A stretch of 64,000 nucleotides of DNA from Pomphorhynchus laevis (lineage: Eukaryota; Acanthocephala; Palaeacanthocephala; Echinorhynchida; Pomphorhynchidae), in assembly GCA_012934845.2 (NCBI GenBank), contig WNNJ02000054.1, positions 1 through 64,000 on the forward strand, read 5' to 3'. The position numbers and the translations under genes are program-made. Under the pieces are notes generated by a model. That model searched no databases. It saw nothing but the letters and a program-made list of their open reading frames with translations, and had not been told where the DNA came from. Positions 43,927 to 53,189 of the stretch are shown in pieces; the first letter of the stretch is position 1; each line of letters starts with the position of its first letter.

Positions 43927-46917
43927 TCACAAATACGGAAAAGCAGCTTTCCCCATGGCATCCTCCATCCGTAATTTCTTTTTGAATTCGTTGATATTGC
44001 TACTGCACACTGTTGACTCTCCAAGCCTATTCCACAGAGATACAACTCGCCGATCAAATTGGACAGCTCGTGATTTTCTTATCCTTTCACGTCGCAGGGT
44101 TAAACCATGACCTCGGAGGATATTGGATGAGCGCAAATGAAGACAATCTCGAAGTGGATGATCCAAATCATTAAGAATTTGCCAGACCATACTCATATCG
44201 ATGTACCGGCGGGTCCACGTGACAGTCTCAAGTCTAAGTGCTTTTAATCGATCAGGGTACGACAAAAATTTCAGTTGCGGTGCTAGCTTGGTAGCTCTAT
44301 GAAGTACCCTCTCTGAACTAATATGTTCTTTTGAATTTTGGGGATACACACACGGCGCAGCATATAGAAGACGGCTCAACACATGAGCAAAGATTAGCGG
44401 ACGTAGGGCAAATTGATTGAGTGAAATGAAAGTGCGTCGAAGTTGACCGATTATCCCCAACGCATTTGAACAAGCATGTTCAGTATGTGTGACGGTACTC
44501 AAATCACTGTTTATCCACACTCCCAAGTCCTTATATTTGTTCACTCGTTCTATATCACTGCTTTGAAAGCTATAATTAACTAAAGATTGAGCATTTCCGC
44601 CACGAACACGTAAATGTTTGCATTTTGATATATTTACAATCAACCTATTGAGCAGAGCCCAATTTTCGACTTCATCGATATCCCGTTGCAGTTTGACTAT
44701 ATCATTGGGTGAACGAATTGCCCGCCAGATTTTCAAATCGTCTGCATATAAAAGCATCCGAGAATCAATAAATTCCGGGATATCGTTGATGTAGACACTA
44801 AATAACAATGGACCCAATACTGAACCTTGAGGCACCCCTATATTACATGGCTGCGAAGAAGAGTAAAAATTATCTACATGCACACAATAACTACGATTGC
44901 TTAAAAACGATTCAATCCATCTAACAAGCAAGAATGGAATGCCACTTTTCTCTAGTTTATTTAGGAGGAGTCTATGGTCTACTCTGTCAAATGCCTTAGA
45001 GAAATCGAAGAATATGATGTCAGTAGCAATTGATACGGCTTTATTAGCTGACCAATCAAGATGGGCAGCGAGTAGATTAGTAACTGTCGAATAACCCTTA
45101 CGGAAACCATGTTGCTCAGAAGCTATTACATTATTCTCACTGTAAAACTTGACCATATAACCATGTATAATTCGCTCTAACATTCTACAGCATAAGCAAG
45201 TAATACTTACTGGTCTATAATTGTCTACTGAAGATCTATCACCCTTTTTGAAGATGGGGTGAATGATCGATTGTTTCCACTCTTTTGGAAGATTCGTATC
45301 AATAATAGATTGTCGAAATATGTTACAAAGTGGTGTATATATTGAGTCTGCTATTCGACGAAGATATATCGAAGGTAACAAATCAGCACCTTTGGAGTTT
45401 GTCTCTTTAAGACGATGCAGTTCAGCTAAAACTTTCTCGGGAGTTATCAAATTAGCTATGTCTAAACTAGGATATGAAACACTAGCACCTCTTATCGTTT
45501 CACTGTTCTGGATAGGTTCAGAATACTCGTTTGTAGTCTCTTTGTACAAGTAAAAATGCCTTGAGAACATCTCAGCAAGGTCGTCTTCAATAACGCTATC
45601 AAAATATTGGCCAATTGTTTTATTAGCGTTCCTACTACTATTCACATATAGAAAGAGAGCTTTGGGATCATGTCTACAACTATGAGCTAGACCATTTTCA
45701 AATAAATAGCGCTTATGTCGCTTTAAAGAATTGAAGAAATTTCTCGCCTGCTTATAAACACCATATTCACAAAACCCACCCTTAAAGCATTTGAAACTGA
45801 AGTCACGAGCCTTCATCGCAGTAGCCAGCTCAGTATCAAACCAACGAGCGCTTTTCCGACTAGTCTTAGACTTCAAAGGTGAGAATTTTACCATTAGAGA
45901 ATAAAGCGTCACGCGAAAATGATCCCAGGCCTCGTCAACTCCGACAACAGCCGGATCAGGCCAACTTACTCTATGCAGCTTTGATGTAATAACATCATAG
46001 TTCGCCCGAAAAACATTAATCTGACGTTTGTACCGAGCATGATGAAACACCCTCATTTGTAAATTTAGCAAAACTTTAACTACACAGTGATCAGACAAAC
46101 CAACAGGAGAATCATATTGGATACTACTGATTAATTGACTGTTTGTCGATAGGCAAATATCAAGAAGGGAAGAACTACAACTTGAAAAGCGAGTATGTAA
46201 ATCAACAAATTGAGCAAGACCACAATAAGCAAAACACTCCATAAGGTCACAAGATTCACTATCACAAGTAGGAAGAACCGTATTCGAAGTCCATTCAACA
46301 TCTGGCATATTCAGATCCCCAATTATCACAGTATCACAATCTCCTCGCGTATACAACTCTATCTCTTCAATGAGTTTCTTAGATATTGCCTTAGGAGCAC
46401 GATACACAAGACCCAGTATGATGGGTGAGCTGTTATCAAACTTCACCTGACACCACAAACTCTCAACTCTATCAATAGACGACTTACTCAAAACGCGCAC
46501 CTTAACTTCGTCTCTCATAAAGAGAGCTACGCCACCACCCCTACCCCCTATCCGATCACTACGGAACAAAGAATAGCCTGGGATGGATACCTCAGCATCG
46601 GATACATCACAATTAAGCCAAGATTCTGTAATACCAACTATAATTGGATTAACAGACTCGATCCTAAACTTTAGCTCATCGACTTTCTGTAACAAGCTCC
46701 GAACATTACAATAAAATATACTATGACTTTTATTCACACCAGTGCGAGTAATAATATCATCTCTAGCAATCTGACACACTTCAGATCCCAAATCAGCTAG
46801 GCACTTATATGCTGCAAGACCTTGCCAAAACCCTCCACATTCATGAGAGGCAATACATCTAATGGGGACCAACTGATTCGAATCCGTCGCCTCACTACTT
46901 GAAAATTTTGCACACAT
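43927..46917 (-). CDS. LINE-II ORF2: APE endonuclease and reverse transcriptase
   Basis: A 996-residue polyprotein. Residues about 65-300 are an APE-type endonuclease, with IFYCNVRSLLQKVDELK, VGITESWLN, IIGDLNMPDVEW and LSDHCVVKVL. The reverse transcriptase follows, with YRPVSITCLCCRMLERI, SEQHGFRKGYSTVTNLL, FFDFSKAFDRVDHRLL, IGVPQGSVLGPLLFSVYI and the catalytic LLYADDLKIW (YADD 724-727). The C-terminal region ends in SLWNRLGEST. It overlaps ORF1 by 121 bases in the -1 frame. The first ATG is used here; the true start could be downstream, since the first 60 residues lie in the overlap and match no endonuclease sequence. Confidence 0.9.
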   Translation of the reverse strand: MCAKFSSSEATDSNQLVPIRCIASHECGGFWQGLAAYKCLADLGSEVCQIARDDIITRTGVNKSHSIFYCNVRSLLQKVDELKFRIESVNPIIVGITESWLNCDVSDAEVSIPGYSLFRSDRIGGRGGGVALFMRDEVKVRVLSKSSIDRVESLWCQVKFDNSSPIILGLVYRAPKAISKKLIEEIELYTRGDCDTVIIGDLNMPDVEWTSNTVLPTCDSESCDLMECFAYCGLAQFVDLHTRFSSCSSSLLDICLSTNSQLISSIQYDSPVGLSDHCVVKVLLNLQMRVFHHARYKRQINVFRANYDVITSKLHRVSWPDPAVVGVDEAWDHFRVTLYSLMVKFSPLKSKTSRKSARWFDTELATAMKARDFSFKCFKGGFCEYGVYKQARNFFNSLKRHKRYLFENGLAHSCRHDPKALFLYVNSSRNANKTIGQYFDSVIEDDLAEMFSRHFYLYKETTNEYSEPIQNSETIRGASVSYPSLDIANLITPEKVLAELHRLKETNSKGADLLPSIYLRRIADSIYTPLCNIFRQSIIDTNLPKEWKQSIIHPIFKKGDRSSVDNYRPVSITCLCCRMLERIIHGYMVKFYSENNVIASEQHGFRKGYSTVTNLLAAHLDWSANKAVSIATDIIFFDFSKAFDRVDHRLLLNKLEKSGIPFLLVRWIESFLSNRSYCVHVDNFYSSSQPCNIGVPQGSVLGPLLFSVYINDIPEFIDSRMLLYADDLKIWRAIRSPNDIVKLQRDIDEVENWALLNRLIVNISKCKHLRVRGGNAQSLVNYSFQSSDIERVNKYKDLGVWINSDLSTVTHTEHACSNALGIIGQLRRTFISLNQFALRPLIFAHVLSRLLYAAPCVYPQNSKEHISSERVLHRATKLAPQLKFLSYPDRLKALRLETVTWTRRYIDMSMVWQILNDLDHPLRDCLHLRSSNILRGHGLTLRRERIRKSRAVQFDRRVVSLWNRLGESTVCSSNINEFKKKLRMEDAMGKAAFPYL

Positions 46918-47957
46918 AGATTGCTCTCACCAAGTGCAACACGAGATGCAAGTTCTTTCTTAGCTTGAGACAATTTCTCCCTTTGAAGAGCGTCAAGATC
47001 TTTTAAGAGACTAACGTGGGATCCTTTTAAACGATATGAATTCCGAAGAATTAACTCAGCATGTGACTGCTCTCTAAATACGGCCTTGAGTAAACGCGGC
47101 CTATTACTAAGTGTATCACGCTTACCCAGTCGAAATAATGCAACGAGTTTAACACGTTTGACAATATCCACATTGCAAGAACCAAGTACCTGCGTTAATA
47201 TAAATATCACACTCTGGACGTCCTCGTTCAGACGTACTTGTGCGTTCTCAAATAAAGATTCTCTTACATTGGCCAGAATAACAGATCTACATCGATCAGC
47301 GGTGTGTTTCCTATTATTACCAATTTGCAATTCGAGACTGTCACGTGACACTGCGGATAGTGTATGTTGACTTATCGTTGACGCTTGTTCCTTCTTTTTG
47401 ACAGTCCCATTATCAGACATATGACCATGATTCAAAACCTGACAATATGTATTTTCATCATTAGTAACATCAGGTAAATGCACTGGAACATCCATGGCTA
47501 CAGTCTCACCCTCTACAGTTAAATCTATATTCATTGGATTATTTGCATGACTTGAGGAGGGATATATAGAGTTAAGACTTGAGGAGGGATATATAGAGTT
47601 AGAATAGCTTCCATCACTATGACTGGAATTTTCAACATTCTTAGTAGATTTGGAAATAAGAACTTCCTTACTTTGACCGGCACTTATGCTTTTTGGAATT
47701 GGTGGAGCTGATATGGGTCCAAGAGAATTACAACTCGACTGACCGACAACCAAGGGGGTAGATTCCGTCTTCAAATCATTTATCAAAGATGCGCAGCAGT
47801 ACCCGCAGTAGAAAGATGCATTAGACAGAGCTGTTTTCTTTTCCCCGGGAACTGAAACACTTGTCCACACATGACAATCTTCACTTGAACACCGAACCTG
47901 ATAATCCACGAACTTGGCAGCATCACCTCGCTTTGTAGTCTTCCTCTGTTTGACCAT
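46797..47957 (-). CDS. LINE-II ORF1 protein (zinc finger)
   Basis: A 386-residue protein with a zinc-finger pattern at C23, C28, W31, C51 and C54 (C-x4-C-x2-W-x19-C-x2-C), a Ser-rich low-complexity middle, and a C-terminal domain with VILANVRESLFENAQVRL, LVALFRLGKRD, LLKDLDALQREKL and FQVVRRRIRISWSPL. It presumably binds the element RNA. The layout is the same as LINE-I ORF1, although sequence identity is low. A 12-residue internal duplication containing SIYPSSSLN lies near residue 120-145. Confidence 0.85.
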   Translation of the reverse strand: MVKQRKTTKRGDAAKFVDYQVRCSSEDCHVWTSVSVPGEKKTALSNASFYCGYCCASLINDLKTESTPLVVGQSSCNSLGPISAPPIPKSISAGQSKEVLISKSTKNVENSSHSDGSYSNSIYPSSSLNSIYPSSSHANNPMNIDLTVEGETVAMDVPVHLPDVTNDENTYCQVLNHGHMSDNGTVKKKEQASTISQHTLSAVSRDSLELQIGNNRKHTADRCRSVILANVRESLFENAQVRLNEDVQSVIFILTQVLGSCNVDIVKRVKLVALFRLGKRDTLSNRPRLLKAVFREQSHAELILRNSYRLKGSHVSLLKDLDALQREKLSQAKKELASRVALGESNLCVQNFQVVRRRIRISWSPLDVLPLMNVEGFGKVLQHISA

Positions 47958-47972
47958 TATATGTATGTATAT

Positions 47973-48068
47973 TCAGACTTTATCAGAGTAAAGTCTCTTG
48001 TGTAGATTTCGACACAATAGTCAGACTTTATCAGAGTAAAGTCTCTTGTGTAGATTTCGACACAATAG
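47973..48068 (-). repeat. Two 48-base tandem repeats at LINE-II 5' end
   Basis: A 48-base unit is present twice without visible change (47973-48020 and 48021-48068), followed by a partial diverged third copy to about 48115. Each contains the inverted pair GACTTTA/TAAAGTC. The position upstream of ORF1 suggests a promoter monomer array. Confidence 0.9.
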
Positions 48069-48115
48069 TCTCTTGTGTAGATATTGGACACAATAAAGAT
48101 TGTGTCCAATAAATC

Positions 48116-48466
48116 TTTTTCAATAAAGATTTCAATAAGGATTGAGTTGACTAATCCAGAATTGTTTCAATTTTCTTGATTTCGCATTGTAATTTGCTGC
48201 AGAGCGACGTCAATCTTCAATTCTGGTGTATTTACTTTAGATCTCAAATGTAAGATGTTGTAATCAAGAAAATTTTTACTTTAATGATAGAATATTTATA
48301 ATAATTCCTCAAATATCATTTGATAAAATAATTCGATAGCAAAGTTCTATAATCAGAAAACAGGTTAAGGGTAGTAATAACAAGTAGCTATTAAAATATT
48401 TTATAAACCGATTTTGAAAATGAACTTTGTTTTCTTTATTCTATTTATATAAAAACTATGGAGAAC
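48116..48466. other. A/T-rich spacer, nothing recognised
   Basis: No gene or repeat family recognised. Confidence 0.5.
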
Positions 48467-49090
48467 CCGGCAACACACATCAGTAGAATGAAGTATCCAA
48501 TGGTAGTTTCGGCTGCCTGTGTGGAATTGTGAATGAAGGCGTTTCCGACACTTTGCTTAAGTGTCTTAGGCTTACGCTCTTAACCAGATCGAATTACTGT
48601 GCGGACCATCCTTAAACACTAGGCAGAGGTTGTTGCTGAATTGTCGCTGCACTCGTTGGATCCTTAATGGATACGGCATGTTAGTAGTGCACGGATGTGC
48701 TGAGTAAACAACGGTCCATGATTTCTTATGAAATAAGGCATTTATACTAAATGGTGTTGCTTGTTAGACTGGACGTTGATTCATGACTTTTAGTTACTAT
48801 GTCACTTCTAAAGTGTTGCCGGGTACTCATCATTTCTATGCTGAAGTGGTCGTCTTGGAAGTGACATGGTGACTGAAAGTCGTGAATCAACGTCCAGTCT
48901 AACAAGCAACACCATTTTGTATAAATGCCGTATTTCGTAAAAAATCCGGGACCGTTGTCTACTCATCACATCCGTGCACTACTATTATACATACCGTATC
49001 CATTAAGGATACAACGAGTGCAGCTACAATTCAGCAACAGTATCTGCCTAGTGTTTAAGGGAGGTCCGCACAGCAATTCGATATGGTTCG
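48467..49090. repeat. R1 repeat family, palindromic copy
   Basis: Arms of about 250 bases (48580-48830 and 48840-49090) are inverted copies of each other with about 10 percent difference. The left side extends 110 bases further, to 48467. The same sequence, with its segments in a different order, occurs at 57323-57642 and as a fragment at 2694-2755. No protein is encoded. It is probably a non-autonomous mobile element of unknown class. Confidence 0.8.
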
Positions 49091-49290
49091 ACATGATATC
49101 GATAACATGAAAGAGTATCAAGTGGGTTATAAAAAATATTAAAAATTTTTTATAGAGGGTACTTATACTAATGTTGCCGAATGTATAGTGAATGAAGTAG
49201 ATTGAATGTTAAAAGAAGTTGGAATAACATAAATATTTTAGTTAGATGTACAAGGACCAAAAGTAGATGGATTTAATACGCTGTGATATA

Positions 49291-49432
49291 TAATTATTGG
49301 AGCTGGATCAAAGAAAAGAAATTATTTTTGATATTTCGCTAACTTCAGTTAGCATCTTTCTAAAGATGCCAACAGAAGTTAGCGAAATATCAAAAATAAT
49401 TTCTTTTCTTTGATCCAGCTCAAATAATTATT
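49291..49432. repeat. Near-perfect fold-back repeat with hammerhead-like core
   Basis: Arms of about 60 bases (49291-49354 and 49378-49432) are nearly exact inverted copies. On the minus strand the inner part reads GATG, then the stem CTAAC/GTTAG around TGAA, then CGAAATATC. This resembles the end of a PLE hammerhead motif. No protein is encoded. Confidence 0.75.
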
Positions 49433-50107
49433 TATCAATAATGAATCAGTGTCAACTATTTAAAAACGCTGTGAAATGTTCGAACAATTGAATTCAAACA
49501 AGTATATAGAAATATTATAAAATTGAAAAATATTTAAATATAAATATGTGTTTAGAATATGTTTGAATGATAAAATTGTAATTTTGAGGACATAAGGGCG
49601 TCTTAAAGTTAATATCTTTGGATGGGTAGAAGAGATTTAACGAGTAAATAATAAGTTACTTTATGAAAAACAAAAGAAGAGAGAGAAACATATATACATT
49701 GTACATGTTTAAATCTATTGATTAATACGTGGTCACAAATTCTCTGAATTTTCGTTACTGAAATACATGTGTAAGGAAAACCACCGAAGTTTCGGCAATG
49801 CCTACAGTAATTTAAATGGGTACTGATACATACAGCTTATGTATATCAATATCGCGTATTGATTTATCAATATACAGTTGATGGATATCAATCGTCTCAT
49901 AATTGATTACACAGTAGCTTGCAATTATATGAAAATATCCCCAAAATTACAGTCATACATTTTTGTAGTAGAATATATAAACATTACTTTATTATTTTAT
50001 TCGCCATAATAATTGTTAAGCAAAAAATGGATAAGTTTGCAGTGTATATATTTAAAATAAATTTTATTACATATTATCAATAGAAGAACGCCGAACAAGA
50101 CAAGTTA

Positions 50108-50268
50108 ATGAATAAATTTTTAAACGCTACAGCGTTCATCATCAGATTGTAATCCGTTTAAAGATTTATTATCAAGAGCTTATTGAAAAGTTTTTGATTC
50201 TAAAAGTCTTAATAACTAATTACAATCTGTTAATAAATACAGTAGCGTTTAAAAATTTATTGAATAAA
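50108..50268. repeat. Fold-back repeat upstream of the urease-like gene
   Basis: Two arms of about 50 bases (50108-50156 and 50218-50268), both with AAATTTTTAAACGCTAC-type sequence, are inverted and moderately diverged. On the minus strand the left arm contains CTGATGATG, then AACGC/GCGTT around TGTA, then TAAA: a decayed hammerhead-like core. Confidence 0.65.
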
Positions 50269-50393
50269 TTATTTGTCGGTTGCATATATTCTATTGATTA
50301 TTCAAACAAGAGTTACAATTTTAACATAATTTAGTTTAAATAGCATTTCTTACCTACGCTAAATATTCGAATATCAAGCATAATTCATCGTAA

Positions 50394-50405
50394 AGGGTTT
50401 TTCAG
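50394..50405 (+). promoter_or_regulatory. Possible 3' splice acceptor before the urease-like ATG
   Basis: GGGTTTTTCAG ends immediately before the ATG. This would fit a leader intron in the 5' UTR, or a trans-splice acceptor if the organism uses spliced leaders. No upstream exon was identified. Confidence 0.4.
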
Positions 50406-52859
50406 ATGCATTTAACTCGAAATGAAATCGATTGTTTGCTTGTGCATGGGGCTGGATATGTTGCTCAACGGCGTCTTGCACGAGGCTTAAAACTCAACTT
50501 ATCTGAAGCAGTTGCCTTATTGACCAGTCAAGGCTTTGAATTTATCCGCGATGGTCAAGACGATTATGAAAAGTTAGCAGCGGATATACGACGTTTATTA
50601 GGATTTCGCCAAGTGCTGTCTGGTGTACCAGAAATGATAAGAGATCTTGTATTTGAAGCTCCGTTTCTAGATGGCCCAAGATTAATAAAGATCAATGACC
50701 CAATATGTGCACCTGACGGTGATCTCGAACTTGCTTTGCGAGGAAGTTATTTACCTGTTCCCGCCTATGAAGCATTTGGAGCAATAAACGATGAATTTAA
50801 CAATGCTGTAGTTCCGGGAAACATTATTCTTAAGGATCAAGAGCCTATAGAGCTTAATGCAGATTCATCGTCTACTGGATTTCTAGTCGTTACTAATATT
50901 GGAGATACTTGTATTACTGTTGGAAGTCATTATCATTTAATTGAAACTAACAAAGCTTTACAATTCGATCGAGCGGCTGCGTTTGGTATGCGTCTTAATA
51001 TTCCTGCGGGCGATCAGATTTCATTTTTCCCCGGCGAAACAAAAGAGGTCCCTATTGTACAAATTGGAGGACAGAAAATAATTAGAGGTGGTAATCTTAT
51101 CTGTGATGGTATAGTAGAAGATAATCTTCTAAAAAAGACATTGAGGAACATTAAGAAGAAAGGGTTTTCGCATAGAAAAGATGAATCTAATAGCAGTGAC
51201 GATCGATGTGCGATCACTCACCTGCCAAGAGAACTATACGTTCAAATATATGGACCAACCACAGGCGATAAAATCTATCTAGGGGATACCTGTCTAACAA
51301 TTGAAATAGAAAGAGACCTTACGAGTTATGGTGATGAAAGTGTGTATGGAGTAGGCAAGGTTATTCGAGAGGGTATGGGCCAAATGGCCAATGCTCGAAA
51401 TGATACCGCATTAGATATGGTTCTGACTGGTGCAGTAATAATGGATCCTATTCTTGGAATCATAAAAGCGGATATAGGAATACGTGATGGACTTATTCAG
51501 AATATAGGCAAATCTGGTAATACACATACAATGTCGTCGGTTAGTACAGGTCTTATCATTGGAGTTGGTACGGATGTTATACCTGCACATGGTCTCATTG
51601 TAACGCCAGGTACTTTTATTCCGGGATTGTCACTTTCGCATATATCTCAACTTAAGGAGCTAATTTTGTTAAACGGAGTAACCACCATATTTGTTTCTGG
51701 AGCTTCCGGATCGGCCACAGGCACTACAGCTGGACCGAATGCTGTAAAACAAGCTTTGCAGTCTTTAGATGATTGTCCGGTAAACACAGGTATATTGGTT
51801 AGAGCTAATACAAGTAAAGGTGAAGGTATAGCAAAAGAAGTGGAAGATTCGCTGGTTGCTGGGGCTGGAGGAATGATTATCAGCGAAACTTGGGGTAGCA
51901 CAACTGCGGCTATTGATACAGCACTTAGAATGGCCGACTATCATGATATACAACTATTTACTTGTATTGATCGTATGAAGGAATGCTACAGTCCAAGTGA
52001 ACTTCTGTCTTTGTCGAAGCAGCGTCTTTTTATTTCTCCGTATTGTAAAGATATTTCTTCTGATGTGCTAAAGCATCCAAGCGTGATTTTGACAGCATGC
52101 CCTCGTTATGCTCAGGAACCGGATGGTGACTTTTGTCTAGACAGATTGTCTGAAGAGGTTTTGCATGACGTTGGAGCTATTAGTTTCTTGTCGAACAATG
52201 GGTGTGATAATACTCGTCTTAGTTGTGAATCAGAATATTTGAGAAGCATATGGCAAATCGCTCACAGGATGAAGGCGCTGCGTGGTCCGCTACCTGAGGA
52301 GACAACTGATTCTGATAACTATCGTGTAATGAGGTATTTAGCTAAGTATACAATTAATCCTGCAATTGCTTTTGGTTGTGAACATGCGATCGGCAGTTTG
52401 CAAAACGGACGTCTAGCCGATCTTTGTGTTTGGGATCCAGCGTTCTTTGGTGTTAAACCGAAATTCGTAATTAAGGGTGGTCAGATAATAGCCATGGAGA
52501 TGTGTGCTAATAAGCCATCGAGTATTGGATCGCATCCATCCATAATTAGAACATCGATGGGAACGAATGGTAAGAGTCCATCGGCTAACTCCTTGGTGTT
52601 TCTTTCGAAAGCTGCTATGGAACTCGGTTTGACTAACGCGTACGCTATACAGAAACAACAATCTAGTATAAGAAATTGTCGTACTTTCAATCGGTCATCA
52701 ATGATTTTAAACAGTACGAGCCCAAAATTAACAGTCGAAAGTTCAATGGGAAAGATATATGTAGGTCTTCCGGGTAGGAGAGAAACATTTTCAACTACTG
52801 ATCTGGCTAGGGTATATTCCGATGTAAACCCGTTGTCGCAAAGATATTTTATGATTTAA
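50406..52859 (+). CDS. Urease-like protein, predicted catalytically inactive
   Basis: An uninterrupted 817-residue frame with the fused gamma (about 1-100), beta (about 130-245) and alpha (about 268-817) layout of plant and fungal ureases. The fold is recognisable: AGYVAQRRLARGLKLNLSEA, GSHYHLIETN, FDRAAAFGMRLNIPAGD, YGPTTGDKIYLGDT, GKVIREGMGQ, RYLAKYTINPAIA, FFGVKPKFVIKGG and a C-terminal LSQRYFMI. Aligned to jack bean urease, the nickel ligands are replaced: His407 by Gly407, His409 by Ser409, carbamylated Lys490 by Ile491, His519 by Cys520, His545 by Tyr546, Asp633 by Asn. Catalytic His492 becomes Ser493, and some 45 residues with the flap Cys592-His593 are missing. It cannot hydrolyse urea in the known way. 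The start ATG (MHLTRNEI, like plant MKLSPREV) directly follows TTTTTCAG, a plausible splice acceptor. No accessory genes are near. Function unknown; the open frame suggests selection or recent loss. Confidence 0.88.
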   Translation: MHLTRNEIDCLLVHGAGYVAQRRLARGLKLNLSEAVALLTSQGFEFIRDGQDDYEKLAADIRRLLGFRQVLSGVPEMIRDLVFEAPFLDGPRLIKINDPICAPDGDLELALRGSYLPVPAYEAFGAINDEFNNAVVPGNIILKDQEPIELNADSSSTGFLVVTNIGDTCITVGSHYHLIETNKALQFDRAAAFGMRLNIPAGDQISFFPGETKEVPIVQIGGQKIIRGGNLICDGIVEDNLLKKTLRNIKKKGFSHRKDESNSSDDRCAITHLPRELYVQIYGPTTGDKIYLGDTCLTIEIERDLTSYGDESVYGVGKVIREGMGQMANARNDTALDMVLTGAVIMDPILGIIKADIGIRDGLIQNIGKSGNTHTMSSVSTGLIIGVGTDVIPAHGLIVTPGTFIPGLSLSHISQLKELILLNGVTTIFVSGASGSATGTTAGPNAVKQALQSLDDCPVNTGILVRANTSKGEGIAKEVEDSLVAGAGGMIISETWGSTTAAIDTALRMADYHDIQLFTCIDRMKECYSPSELLSLSKQRLFISPYCKDISSDVLKHPSVILTACPRYAQEPDGDFCLDRLSEEVLHDVGAISFLSNNGCDNTRLSCESEYLRSIWQIAHRMKALRGPLPEETTDSDNYRVMRYLAKYTINPAIAFGCEHAIGSLQNGRLADLCVWDPAFFGVKPKFVIKGGQIIAMEMCANKPSSIGSHPSIIRTSMGTNGKSPSANSLVFLSKAAMELGLTNAYAIQKQQSSIRNCRTFNRSSMILNSTSPKLTVESSMGKIYVGLPGRRETFSTTDLARVYSDVNPLSQRYFMI

Positions 52860-53179
52860 CCAAATTCTCAAGAAAAATTCAAATGTGAATATTAAATGTT
52901 CCATGTATCATGTCCATTGTTAAAATTATCTGTGAAGTTTGAATTTCTTATTTATTTTATTTTCCATTTTTTATTGAAATTTTGTATTTCAATAACCTCT
53001 AAAACGTGATACTTAATCTAATAGTTTTTAAATTATTGTTTCAATGTTGTGCTAATTTATTAAATTTAGAACTAGAAAATATAATGCTACCAACACAACT
53101 GGTCAATATGGAATAGAAGAACAAAAACCAAAATCTACAACAACAATTTATTGACAAGAAAAACAAACAATATACAATA
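52860..53179. other. Urease-like 3' flank
   Basis: A/T-rich, non-coding. An ATTAAA at about 52891 could be the poly(A) signal. Nothing else recognised. Confidence 0.4.
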
Positions 53180-53189
53180 TTTTTCCTGT

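Larger units (their letters stand above)
43836..48068 (-). mobile_element. LINE-II, intact-looking full-length CR1-like element
   Basis: A complete minus-strand LINE. From its 5' end it has tandem 48-base repeats (48068-47973), ORF1 (47957-46797), ORF2 (46917-43927), a short 3' UTR and an (AAT)n tail near 43836-43852. Both frames are open and the catalytic motifs are present. It is the reference for the decayed LINE-II copies at 12777-24915, 13246, 29400 and 34040. Confidence 0.9.

Noticed and set aside
48850-48900. Hammerhead ribozyme in the R1 repeat (CTGATG or CTGAAG followed by TGAAAGTC)
   Set aside because: The conserved A after CTGANG is replaced by T and the supposed stem II pairs only through a long loop; stem I is not formed.
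50406-52859. Bacterial contamination carrying a urease operon
   Set aside because: The three subunits are fused as in eukaryotes, no accessory genes or operon neighbours are present, and the flanks are eukaryotic repeats.
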